DNA from: Pseudonocardiaceae bacterium | GTDB taxonomy: Bacteria; Actinomycetota; Actinomycetes; Mycobacteriales; Pseudonocardiaceae | Assembly: GCA_009379845.1 (NCBI GenBank) | Contig: WHSZ01000061.1 | Location: forward strand, 1-36,276 | Reading direction: 5' to 3' | DNA length: 36,276 bases | Shown: positions 1 through 6,936 of the stretch, one piece after another | How positions within the stretch are numbered: position 1 is the stretch's first letter | Layout: every line of letters starts with the position of its first letter | Notes under the pieces: generated by a model | Seen by the model: the letters and a program-made list of their open reading frames with translations, nothing else | The model's database searches: none | Told to the model about the DNA's origin: nothing | Translations under genes and position numbers: made by a program

Positions 1-70
1 AGGCCGCGGTGATCACCCGGCCCGATCCGTACGGCGTTCGCCCGATCCGCAAATCCGCAAGGCCGCCGCA

Positions 71-124
71 CGGATGCGGTGCTCCAGACGGATGCGGTGC
101 TCCAGACGGATGCGGTGCTCCAGC
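71..124. repeat. 18-bp tandem repeat, three copies
   Basis: Three head-to-tail copies of CGGATGCGGTGCTCCAGA lie at 71-88, 89-106 and 107-124; the third differs only in its last base. They begin 9 bp downstream of the ispH stop, outside any convincing gene. The sequence shows a local duplication; I cannot assign a function. The rest of positions 1-132 holds no gene that I can support. Confidence 0.9.
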
Positions 125-132
125 CAGACCGC

Positions 133-1140
133 TCAGCTGCGGGATTCCTTGAGATCCTTGCGAAGTTCCCTCGGTAGCGCGAAAGAGATCTTCTCGTTCG
201 CGGTGGTGACTTCCTGGGTGTCCGTCCAGCCACGCTCGGCCAGCCAGGCGAGCAGGTCCATCACCAGGACGTCGGGCACGGAGGCACCGCTGGTCACGCC
301 CACCGTCTCGACGCCGTCCAGCCAGCTCTCCTCCACCTCGTCCGGGTAGTCGATCAAGTAGGCGTTGGTCGCACCGGCCTGCATGGCCACCTCGACGAGC
401 CGTACCGAGTTGGACGAGTTGGTCGAACCGACAACTAGCACCAGGTCGCACTCCGCGGCCATGGCCTTCACCGCGACCTGCCGGTTCTGCGTCGCGTAGC
501 AGATGTCGTCGCTCGGCGGATCGGCCAGATCGGGGAACCGGTCGCGCAGCTCATGAACGCGGTCCATCGTTTCGTCGACGGACAACGTGGTCTGGGAAAG
601 CCACACCACCTTGGACGGATCCCGCACGGAGACGTCCGCCACGTCCTCCGGCTTGTCAACCAGCTGGATGTTCCGAGGAGCCTCTCCGGAGGTGCCCTCC
701 ACCTCCTCGTGCCCGTCGTGCCCGATCAACAGGATGTCGTAGTCCTCGCGAGCGAACCGCTTGGCTTCCTGGTGCACCTTGGTGACGAGCGGGCAGGTGG
801 CGTCGATCGTGCGCAGGTTCCGGTGCTCAGCCTGCTTGTGCACCTCGGGCGAAACGCCGTGCGCGGAGAACACCACGAGTGCGCCCTCCGGCACCTCGTC
901 CGCCTCCTCGACGAAGATCGCCCCGCGCTCCCGCAACGACTCGACCACGTGCCGGTTGTGCACGATCTCCTTGCGCACGTACACCGGCGGCCCGTATTTC
1001 TCCAGGGCCTTCTCGACGGTGATCACCGCCCGGTCGACGCCCGCGCAGTATCCGCGCGGCTTGGCCAGCAGGACCCGCTTACCACCGGCGCCGGCTGCCT
1101 GCTCGCCGGCGCCGTCCGTTCCGGCACTCGGTGCGCTCAT
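133..1140 (-). CDS. ispH: 4-hydroxy-3-methylbut-2-enyl diphosphate reductase (IspH/LytB)
   Basis: Last enzyme of the non-mevalonate isoprenoid pathway: it reduces HMBPP to IPP and DMAPP in the cytoplasm using a Fe-S cluster. The 335-residue product has the three family cysteines at 32 (in KPRGYCAGVDRA), 116 (in IDATCPLV) and 214 (in ICYATQNRQ), plus the substrate-binding region HNRHV, SAHG near 93-95 and the EVEGT motif near 146-150. I chose the ATG at 1140 because the next in-frame start upstream adds 25 residues unlike the family. An Ala/Gly-rich leader of about 20 residues precedes the conserved core. The gene diverges from the lipid-droplet protein gene, the same arrangement as lytB2 (Rv1110) and Rv1109c in M. 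tuberculosis. Confidence 0.97.
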   Translation of the reverse strand: MSAPSAGTDGAGEQAAGAGGKRVLLAKPRGYCAGVDRAVITVEKALEKYGPPVYVRKEIVHNRHVVESLRERGAIFVEEADEVPEGALVVFSAHGVSPEVHKQAEHRNLRTIDATCPLVTKVHQEAKRFAREDYDILLIGHDGHEEVEGTSGEAPRNIQLVDKPEDVADVSVRDPSKVVWLSQTTLSVDETMDRVHELRDRFPDLADPPSDDICYATQNRQVAVKAMAAECDLVLVVGSTNSSNSVRLVEVAMQAGATNAYLIDYPDEVEESWLDGVETVGVTSGASVPDVLVMDLLAWLAERGWTDTQEVTTANEKISFALPRELRKDLKESRS

Positions 1141-1241
1141 GCCTTCAGGGTACGGGCCACCCTCGGCACGTCGTCCACTGTGCGAGAGCTCACCGTACCG
1201 GCCGTGTTGCCCCATGGTTGGGACTCCCAGCGCGGATGGGG

Positions 1242-1247
1242 CAGGCT
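1242..1247 (+). promoter_or_regulatory. candidate -10 box for leaderless transcript
   Basis: CAGGCT fits the actinobacterial NANNNT -10 pattern and sits exactly 6 nt before the ATG at 1254. No purine-rich ribosome binding site lies between. This spacing is what a leaderless mRNA starting at or next to the ATG would need. Inference only. Confidence 0.4.
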
Positions 1248-1253
1248 ATAACC

Positions 1254-1952
1254 ATGAAGCCTCTCCCGCTGCCGCTTCGGGTCGTCGCCGGTGTCGCCGT
1301 GACCGCCGCCGAACAGGCCCGTGACTTGCCGACCAAGCTGGCCGGCCTGCCGGTGACCGTGGCCAGCCAGGCGCTGCAGCTGTCCATGCGGGTACAGCAG
1401 CGCGTCACCGAGCTCGCGATCAAGGGTGACGACGCGCTCGCCGCACTTCGCCCGGTCGAGGACACCCCGGGCTGGGCGACTTTCGACGAGGACACCTACG
1501 CCGACGTGGAAGGCCCGCCGGACAGGTACGACGAGCCCGAGTTCGCCGCCCCGTTCTCCACGGACAACGGCGATGGCTCCGCGCTCGTCGTCGAACCGCT
1601 GCCGGTCACCGACGAACCGGGCGAGGCAGCGGACATGGACGAGCCGGCGGATCCGTGGGCGCTCGAACAGCGTGCGCTCGCCCAGGAACACGCCGAGGGC
1701 GAGTTCGACAGCGCACCCGTACAACCAGGGGACGGCCACCCCGAACCCCCGGCCGCGACCAAGCAGGCCACCGGGCCGGCCGGGATGTCCGGCTACGACG
1801 AGATGACACTGCCTCAGCTGCGCGCGCGGCTGCGCAAGTTCAGCCTCGAACAGTTGCAGGAGATCCTGGACTACGAGCGCGCACACGAGGACCGCCCGTC
1901 GTTCATCGGGATGCTCAGCAGGCGGATCAACAACGTGCGCAACCAGCAGTGA
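1254..1952 (+). CDS. lipid droplet-associated protein (Rv1109c-like)
   Basis: A 232-residue protein whose homologues next to xseA in actinobacteria are annotated as lipid droplet-associated. Residues 1-67 form a hydrophobic or amphipathic segment without charged clusters and could lie along a lipid surface. Residues 68-180 are an acidic, Pro-rich and probably disordered linker. Residues 181-232 form a conserved helical tail beginning GYDEMTLPQLRARL and ending with SRRINNVRNQQ. There is no signal peptide. The ATG at 1254 lies 6 nt after a -10-like CAGGCT and lacks a ribosome binding site, so translation may be leaderless; upstream in-frame starts would run into the divergent ispH region. Its stop overlaps the GTG start of xseA by 4 nt (GTGA), so the two are probably co-translated. 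Confidence 0.85.
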   Translation: MKPLPLPLRVVAGVAVTAAEQARDLPTKLAGLPVTVASQALQLSMRVQQRVTELAIKGDDALAALRPVEDTPGWATFDEDTYADVEGPPDRYDEPEFAAPFSTDNGDGSALVVEPLPVTDEPGEAADMDEPADPWALEQRALAQEHAEGEFDSAPVQPGDGHPEPPAATKQATGPAGMSGYDEMTLPQLRARLRKFSLEQLQEILDYERAHEDRPSFIGMLSRRINNVRNQQ

Positions 1953-3208
1953 GCACCGAACCGCCGACCAGCGCGGAAAACCCGTGGCCGGTTCGCACCG
2001 TCGCGCGCAAGATCGCGGAGTGGATCAACCGGCTCGGCGCGGTGTGGGTGGAGGGGCAGATCACCCAGATCTCGGCACGGCCGGGTACCTCAACCGCGTT
2101 TCTCACCCTTCGCGATCCCGCCGCGGACGTGTCCATGACGGTCACCTGTGCTCCCGCGCTGCTGCGGGTACCCGGCGAACCACTCGCCGACGGCACGCGG
2201 GTCGTGCTGCACGCCAAACCGTCGTTCTTCCTCGGCCGCGGCACGCTCAGCTTGCGCGCGAACGAGATCCGCCCGGTCGGTGTCGGCGAGCTGCTCGCCA
2301 GGATCGAGCGGCTGCGCAGGCTGCTCGCCGCGGAGGGCCTTTTCGACGCGGAACGCAAGCGCAGGCCGCCGTTCCTGCCCCGCACCGTCGGCCTGATCAC
2401 CGGCCGCGCGTCGGCGGCCGAGCGGGATGTGCTGGCGAACGCACGGGCACGCTGGCCGGCCACCCGGTTCCACGTGATCAACGTCGCGGTGCAGGGCGTG
2501 CAGGCCGTGCCGCAGATTGTCCGCGCGCTGTCCACATTGGACAAAGAGGAGGGCGTTGACACCATCGTGATCGCGCGCGGTGGGGGCAGCGTCGAGGACC
2601 TGCTGCCGTTCTCGGACGAAACGCTCTGCCGCGCGGTCGCCGCCTGCCGGACTCCGGTGGTCAGCGCGATCGGCCACGAGCCGGACACCCCACTCCTGGA
2701 TCACGTGGCCGATCAACGCTGTACTACGCCAACGGATGCGGGTAAGCGGATCGTTCCCGATGTGCGCGAGGAAACCGAGCGCGTAACCCAGCTGCGGGAT
2801 CGGGCCCGGCGCGCGCTGCACGGCTGGGTCGATCGGGAACGCAAGCTGCTCGACGCGTTGCGGAGCCGTCCGGTGCTCGCCGACCCGCTGCGGCCCGTCG
2901 AGCGGCGGGCACAGGAAATCGACACGTTGCGTGACCAGATTCGGCGGCAAGCACTCGGGCTGGTGACCACCGAACAGACCGCGTTAACAGCCACGATCGC
3001 CCGATTGACGGCGCTGGGTCCGGCGGCCACCCTTGCGAGGGGTTATTCCGTTGTGCAGTTTCTCGATGCGGCAGGCAACCTTAAGGTACTGCGATCAGTC
3101 CATGAAGTAGCACCCGGAACCCAGCTGCGCATCCGTGTCGTTGACGGGGCGGTAGCGGCCACGAGCACGGATGAAGGAGGCGGTGGTGGTGACCCACCCG
3201 GCGAATGA
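1949..3208 (+). CDS. xseA: exodeoxyribonuclease VII large subunit
   Basis: Catalytic subunit of exonuclease VII, which degrades single-stranded DNA from both ends into oligonucleotides in repair and recombination. The 419-residue product begins with an OB-fold region (about 15-110, with VWVEGQIT and TAFLTLRDPAA). The catalytic core follows, with GLITGRASAAERD (148-160), the glycine motif ARGGGSVEDLLPF (209-221) and IGHEPDTPLLDHVADQRCTTPT (241-262). The C-terminal region is helical and arginine rich, as expected for the part that binds XseB. The start is the GTG inside the GTGA overlap with the preceding stop, which gives normal family length and the usual PWPVRTVA N-terminus. Second gene of a four-gene operon. 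Confidence 0.96.
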   Translation: MSTEPPTSAENPWPVRTVARKIAEWINRLGAVWVEGQITQISARPGTSTAFLTLRDPAADVSMTVTCAPALLRVPGEPLADGTRVVLHAKPSFFLGRGTLSLRANEIRPVGVGELLARIERLRRLLAAEGLFDAERKRRPPFLPRTVGLITGRASAAERDVLANARARWPATRFHVINVAVQGVQAVPQIVRALSTLDKEEGVDTIVIARGGGSVEDLLPFSDETLCRAVAACRTPVVSAIGHEPDTPLLDHVADQRCTTPTDAGKRIVPDVREETERVTQLRDRARRALHGWVDRERKLLDALRSRPVLADPLRPVERRAQEIDTLRDQIRRQALGLVTTEQTALTATIARLTALGPAATLARGYSVVQFLDAAGNLKVLRSVHEVAPGTQLRIRVVDGAVAATSTDEGGGGGDPPGE

Positions 3209-3623
3209 ACCCACCTTCCTCCCGCTAACCGTGGCATCCGCGGGTACCGCCGCGCGCAGCCTGGTCGATCCGCCGGTACGGGCCAGCGCACGTGTCGTGC
3301 AGCGGAAGGCGGAAGCCGCGAACATGGCGGCAGCCGACTGCTGGACCGCGCTGCTCGCGGGCTGCGACACCCCTGGCCGCAGGGCGCTGCCCGGCCGGTT
3401 ACGCGAGCTCTCCGAGGCCACCTCGGTCTACGCTGGCACCGAATGGTGGTTCGGCCAGGGCTCCAACCACCGGCGCCGGGTGGCCGGGGCCCAGGTGCGC
3501 ATCGAGGAGGCCGTACGCTCCGGGGACGGCGCACAGTTCGCCGAAGCGTTCATTGGCTACGACCAGGCGGTTGCCACGGCCGTGGTCCGCATCCAGAGCA
3601 GATTGGGCAGCCCGGCACTGTGA
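3189..3623 (+). CDS. unrecognised small protein between xseA and xseB
   Basis: I do not recognise this 144-residue protein. It has no signal peptide or membrane segment. It is Ala/Arg rich and mostly helical in character, with a distinctive middle stretch YAGTEWWFGQGSNHRRR (about 84-100) and two Cys in the first half. An AAGGAGG at 3174-3180 lies inside the end of xseA and is best spaced for the GTG at 3189 or 3186; an ATG at 3171 is also in frame but overlaps that ribosome binding site. The gene therefore starts about 20 nt before the xseA stop, and its own TGA overlaps the GTG of xseB. The tight coupling to both exonuclease VII subunits suggests a related job, but no domain supports a specific function. 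Confidence 0.75.
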   Translation: MTHPANEPTFLPLTVASAGTAARSLVDPPVRASARVVQRKAEAANMAAADCWTALLAGCDTPGRRALPGRLRELSEATSVYAGTEWWFGQGSNHRRRVAGAQVRIEEAVRSGDGAQFAEAFIGYDQAVATAVVRIQSRLGSPAL

Positions 3624-3925
3624 GTTCTGGCGAGTCCCCCGGCGCCGAGCGGCAGGACGGGGCCAACGACCTCGACGAGCTGGGCTATGAAGCCGCCCGT
3701 GACGAACTCGCCGACGTGGTGCGCGCGTTGGAGGCTGGCGGGCTTTCGCTCGAGGAATCCCTCGCACTGTGGGAGCGCGGCGAGGCGCTCGCCAACGTGT
3801 GCGAGCGACATCTCGCCGGTGCACGTGAGCGCATCGAGACCGCGCTGGCCGTGGTCACCGAGGCGGTTGGCAACAAGGCGGTTGGCAACAAGGAAGGGGA
3901 AGGCGAGCAGTCGGATTCCGAGTAG
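3620..3925 (+). CDS. xseB: exodeoxyribonuclease VII small subunit
   Basis: Small helical subunit that decorates XseA to form active exonuclease VII. The 101-residue product has the family core LGYEAARDELADVVRALEAGGLSLEESLALWERGEALANVCERHL at about residues 21-65, which forms the XseB helical hairpin. The N-terminal 20 residues (SSGESPGAERQD...) and the acidic C-tail are extra. The GTG start overlaps the previous TGA (GTGA). The tail carries a perfect 15-bp duplication giving AVGNKAVGNK just before the acidic end EGEGEQSDSE. It ends 20 bp from the stop of the convergent DUF4245 gene. Confidence 0.93.
   Translation: MSSGESPGAERQDGANDLDELGYEAARDELADVVRALEAGGLSLEESLALWERGEALANVCERHLAGARERIETALAVVTEAVGNKAVGNKEGEGEQSDSE
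3863..3892. repeat. 15-bp in-frame tandem duplication within xseB
   Basis: GCGGTTGGCAACAAG is present twice without change (3863-3877 and 3878-3892), duplicating AVGNK near the C-terminus of XseB. It lies outside the conserved helical hairpin, so it is probably tolerated slippage. Confidence 0.9.
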
Positions 3926-3964
3926 TCACGACGTCGGCAACGCGGTCACGACGTCGGCAACGGT
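3925..3964. repeat. 20-bp direct repeat filling the xseB/DUF4245 gap
   Basis: GTCACGACGTCGGCAACG occurs at 3925-3942 and 3945-3962, a 20-bp period. The second copy encodes the last residues and stop of the minus-strand DUF4245 protein. The first copy makes up the whole gap to the xseB stop. A single-copy ancestor would have had nearly abutting stop codons. Confidence 0.85.
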
Positions 3965-4608
3965 TTCGCCGCCTGGATCGCCTCAGCGAGCGCGCGCAAC
4001 TCGGCCGGCGTGGCACTGCCACTGATCACGATCCGAACCCCGTCGAACGTGCCGACCCACGCCTGCTCGCCCGGCCGCGCGGGGTAGACGTGCCAGCTGA
4101 CGTCCCGCACCCGCACCGAACCGGTGGGAGACTCTCCTGCCCCGTCCCGCCTGGCGATCTCATCGACGAGCCGGCGCGCGCTCGCCGGACTCTGCACGAG
4201 CTGGACGTAGCGCCCCGCTCCGGTCAGCCAACCGATTTCGGCCAGCACGGCGGCACGCTCCCCGGATCCCAGTTGCGCGGTGCGCGCGGAGTTCGCCCGC
4301 CACCCGGCCGGCGGTTCGGGCCGCCGCAGCGGAAACTCCACCCGGTCGGCCATCCGGCGCAGTTCGGCGCGGGCATCGACGGTCGGGGCGGCGCCCTCAT
4401 CCACCGTCGGTCTGCCGGGGCTGAATTCGCATCCCCTCGTCATCATCACGATCACGCCGATCACCGCGAGCAGTACCAGCAACGAGAACACCATGTCCCG
4501 CACCGTGGCGTTTTGCCTCGGATTGGACGCGGGTACGCCATCTGCGTCCGAAGCAGCATCGTTCGGGGCAGCCCCGTTATGCCGGTTGTCCTCTGACGTC
4601 TCGCCCAC
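3946..4608 (-). CDS. DUF4245 domain membrane-anchored protein
   Basis: A 220-residue protein of the actinobacterial DUF4245 family (M. tuberculosis Rv1100 is the homologue beside glpX); function unknown. Residues 1-37 are a polar, Asn/Asp-rich cytoplasmic leader. A single hydrophobic segment at about 39-58 (MVFSLLVLLAVIGVIVMM) is a signal anchor. The remaining 160 residues should lie outside the membrane, with the family landmarks VEFPLRRPEPPAGWRANS, IGWLTGAGRYVQLVQS and WVGTFDGVRIVISGSATPAEL. The start is a GTG at 4608 without a strong ribosome binding site. It diverges from glpX, with a 121-bp shared upstream region. Membrane topology is inferred from hydrophobicity only. Confidence 0.88.
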   Translation of the reverse strand: MGETSEDNRHNGAAPNDAASDADGVPASNPRQNATVRDMVFSLLVLLAVIGVIVMMTRGCEFSPGRPTVDEGAAPTVDARAELRRMADRVEFPLRRPEPPAGWRANSARTAQLGSGERAAVLAEIGWLTGAGRYVQLVQSPASARRLVDEIARRDGAGESPTGSVRVRDVSWHVYPARPGEQAWVGTFDGVRIVISGSATPAELRALAEAIQAAKPLPTS

Positions 4609-4729
4609 CGTTCGATGGTCTCAGGCTGGCCAGCATCGCGAGCGCCCGTCCCTGGCTCATCCTGATTGGTCAGCGCACGCGAGGCGCGTGGGACCATCAG
4701 GGCGCACCGCAGAGTGAACGGGAGGCAGC

Positions 4730-5788
4730 ATGTCGACATCGAGCCAGCCAGCCAGCACTCGCCGTAAGGAGGCACCGGACCGCAACCTGGCACTCGAGCT
4801 GGTGCGGGTGACCGAGGCCGCCGCCATGTCCGCCGGGCGCTGGGTGGGCCGTGGTGACAAGAACGGCGGTGATCAGGCCGCGGTCGACGCGATGCGCAAG
4901 CTGATCGGCACCGTGACGATGAGTGGTGTCGTGGTCATCGGCGAGGGGGAAAAGGACGAGGCGCCGATGCTCTACAACGGCGAGGAGGTCGGCAACGGGG
5001 ACGGCCCGCTCTGTGACGTCGCGGTAGACCCGATCGACGGCACCACGCTGATGAGCAAGGGGATGCCGAACGCGCTCGCGGTGCTCGCGGTAGCCGAACG
5101 GGGCGCGATGTTCGATCCGTCCGCGGTGTTCTACATGGAAAAGCTCGCGGTGGGCCCGGAGGCCGCGGATGTGGTTGATCTGAGCGCGCCGGTGGCGGAG
5201 AACATCCGGCGGGTCGCCAAGGCGAAGCATTCGGACGTCTCGGACGTCACGGTGTGCATACTGGACCGCCCCCGGCACGACAACCTGGTCAGCGAGGTCC
5301 GGGAAGCGGGAGCGCGGATCCAGCTCATCACGGATGGCGACGTGGCCGGCGCGATCTCCGCCGCGCGGGCGACCAGCGGTGTGGACATGCTGATGGGTAT
5401 CGGCGGCACCCCGGAGGGCATCATCTCCGCCTGCGCGCTGAAATGCCTCGGCGGCGAGATTCAGGGCCGGCTGTGGCCGAAGAACGACACCGAGCGGGAA
5501 CGGGTTCGGGATGCGGGCCACGATCTTGATCGGGTGTTGCGCACCGACGACCTGGTGAGCGGGGACAACGTGTTCTTCTGCGCTACCGGGATCACCGACG
5601 GCGACCTGCTCCGCGGCGCGCACTACCGGGCCGGCGGCTGCACCACGCAGTCGATCGTGATGCGCTCGAAGTCCGGCACCGTGCGGCTGATCGATGGCTA
5701 CCACCGGCTGACCAAGCTCCGCGAATACTCCTCGGTTGATTTCGATCGCGGTGCGAGCGGAGAGGACACCAGCATCCCGCTGCCTTAA
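4730..5788 (+). CDS. glpX: class II fructose-1,6-bisphosphatase
   Basis: Hydrolyses fructose 1,6-bisphosphate to fructose 6-phosphate, the committed step of gluconeogenesis; in actinobacteria GlpX is the main such enzyme. The 352-residue product carries the metal and substrate motifs GEGEKDEAP (71-79) and DPIDGTT (100-106), then GIGGTPEGI further on, all in the inositol-monophosphatase-like fold. A long N-terminal leader with RRKEAPDRNLALELVRVTE matches mycobacterial GlpX. The ATG at 4730 follows GGGAGG with a short gap. It lies divergent to DUF4245 and upstream of fumC, as in M. tuberculosis (Rv1099c, Rv1098c), but here a protease and a reductase gene have come between. Confidence 0.97.
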   Translation: MSTSSQPASTRRKEAPDRNLALELVRVTEAAAMSAGRWVGRGDKNGGDQAAVDAMRKLIGTVTMSGVVVIGEGEKDEAPMLYNGEEVGNGDGPLCDVAVDPIDGTTLMSKGMPNALAVLAVAERGAMFDPSAVFYMEKLAVGPEAADVVDLSAPVAENIRRVAKAKHSDVSDVTVCILDRPRHDNLVSEVREAGARIQLITDGDVAGAISAARATSGVDMLMGIGGTPEGIISACALKCLGGEIQGRLWPKNDTERERVRDAGHDLDRVLRTDDLVSGDNVFFCATGITDGDLLRGAHYRAGGCTTQSIVMRSKSGTVRLIDGYHRLTKLREYSSVDFDRGASGEDTSIPLP

Positions 5789-5941
5789 CCGAGCCCGGAC
5801 TGGCCACTCAGCCGGCCGTGCCGCTCGTTCGAGCGATCAACGAATGACATTGCCGAAAATCAAGCACGAAACGTGATCAATATCCACAAATAATCGACTT
5901 CCTACTTTCGTCGGGTGTCACTTTTCCGGTCTACCCGCATA

Positions 5942-5980
5942 CCTTCCGTATGCGCCCGCAATCGCGGGAAATACGGAAGG
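5942..5980 (+). promoter_or_regulatory. leader hairpin covering the protease ribosome binding site
   Basis: CCTTCCGTAT at 5942-5951 is the exact reverse complement of ATACGGAAGG at 5971-5980. A second stem, CCCGC (5955-5959) with GCGGG (5964-5968), stacks inside on a 4-nt loop. The 3' arm is the first half of the GGAAGGAGAGAG ribosome binding site, which ends 4-5 nt before the ATG at 5990. If the mRNA starts upstream, folding would hide much of the site. The fold is seen in sequence; regulation is inferred. Confidence 0.7.
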
Positions 5981-5989
5981 AGAGAGAAC

Positions 5990-6778
5990 ATGAGGGCACG
6001 TTCTCTAGTCGTGGGCCTCTTGGCCGGCGCGGCCTGCGCGATCGCCACCGCGATGGCCCCGGTCGCGGCCGCCGATGGTCCAACCGGGGGAACTGGGGTC
6101 ACGCCGTACATCGTCGGCGGCGAACCCGCCGATCAGGAATACCCGTTCATGGTGTCGTTGCAGGAAGGTGGCAGTCACTTCTGCGGCGGTTCGCTGATCA
6201 AGCCGGACTGGGTGCTGACCGCGGCGCACTGCGTCGAGGGCACCGACCCGAGCTCGATCGGTGTGCGAGTGGGCAGCAACGACAACTCGCAGGGCGGTGA
6301 GGAAGCGGGCGCGGCCGAGGTGAAGGTGCACCCGGACTACGACGGTAGTTCGCCGGGTGGCGACATCGCGCTCGTGAAGCTTGACTCCGCCGTCCAGGCG
6401 GCACCGATCGAGCTGGGCACATCGGCTGAGCCCGGCACCGCGTCGCGGTTGCTCGGCTGGGGGCAGACGTGCCCTGAGCAGGGCTGCCCCGATCCGCCGC
6501 CGAACGAGCTGCAGCAGCTGGACACCGAGGTTGTCCCTGCCGATCAGTGCACCGGCATGGACGCCAACACCGAGCTGTGCACCGGCAACCCGGGCGGTAA
6601 CTCGGGTGCCTGCTACGGAGACTCGGGTGGCCCGCAGATCGTCCAGGCGGGCGGGGGCTGGCGGCTGATCGGTGTCACCAGCCGTACCGGTAACAACGAC
6701 CCGACCTGCGCGACGGGCCCGTCGATCTACACGAGCGCCGTGGCCTACACGGACTGGATCAACCAGAACGCCGCCTAG
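5990..6778 (+). CDS. secreted trypsin-fold serine protease (S1A)
   Basis: A 262-residue exported protease. Residues 1-28 are a signal peptide (RAR start, hydrophobic core LVVGLLAGAACAIATAM, VAAA cleavage). Residues 29-40 look like a short propeptide, and the mature chain should begin at IVGG (41-44). The triad is visible: His80 in TAAHC, Asp125 in GDIALVKL and Ser212 in CYGDSGGP. Eight cysteines in the mature part can pair as four disulfides (65-81, 161-166, 187-197 and 208-240 are plausible). The residue corresponding to trypsin Asp189 appears to be Gly206, so Arg/Lys specificity is not expected. The ATG at 5990 follows GGAAGGAGAGAG, which a leader hairpin partly covers. It is followed by a strong terminator. 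Not part of the mycobacterial gene order, so probably an accessory insertion. Confidence 0.95.
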   Translation: MRARSLVVGLLAGAACAIATAMAPVAAADGPTGGTGVTPYIVGGEPADQEYPFMVSLQEGGSHFCGGSLIKPDWVLTAAHCVEGTDPSSIGVRVGSNDNSQGGEEAGAAEVKVHPDYDGSSPGGDIALVKLDSAVQAAPIELGTSAEPGTASRLLGWGQTCPEQGCPDPPPNELQQLDTEVVPADQCTGMDANTELCTGNPGGNSGACYGDSGGPQIVQAGGGWRLIGVTSRTGNNDPTCATGPSIYTSAVAYTDWINQNAA

Positions 6779-6803
6779 AGCTGGGGACCTCGGCGAGGGT
6801 GAA

Positions 6804-6850
6804 GGCCCGGATCGCACGGCGGCACGCCGCCCGCGATCCGGGCCCTTTTA
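6804..6850 (+). terminator. intrinsic terminator after the S1 protease gene
   Basis: GGCCCGGATCGC at 6804-6815 pairs perfectly with GCGATCCGGGCC at 6833-6844, and a short C-TTTT run follows. It sits 25 bp after the protease stop. Confidence 0.85.
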
Positions 6851-6861
6851 CGCGAACTCGT

Positions 6862-6936
6862 CCATGGGCGTGTCAGCCCGAGTTGTCCATGGGCGTGTCA
6901 GCCCGAGTCGCCCATGGGCGTGTCAGCCCGAATCAC
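6862..6936. repeat. 25-bp tandem repeats running into the reductase stop
   Basis: CCATGGGCGTGTCAGCCCGA recurs at 6862, 6887 and 6912 with an exact 25-bp period; the third copy is cut short after CCCGA. Each unit contains GGGC and GCCC arms, and ACTC or GAGT flanks the first unit, so small hairpins can form. The third copy supplies the stop codon and last codons of the minus-strand ferredoxin reductase gene. Confidence 0.9.

Noticed and set aside
74..349. Small open frame MRCSRRMRCSRRMRCS at the left end
   Set aside because: It is a translation of the 18-bp repeat and then of the antisense strand of ispH.
6862..6936. Possible CRISPR array
   Set aside because: The copies are head-to-tail with no unique spacers, and no cas gene is present.
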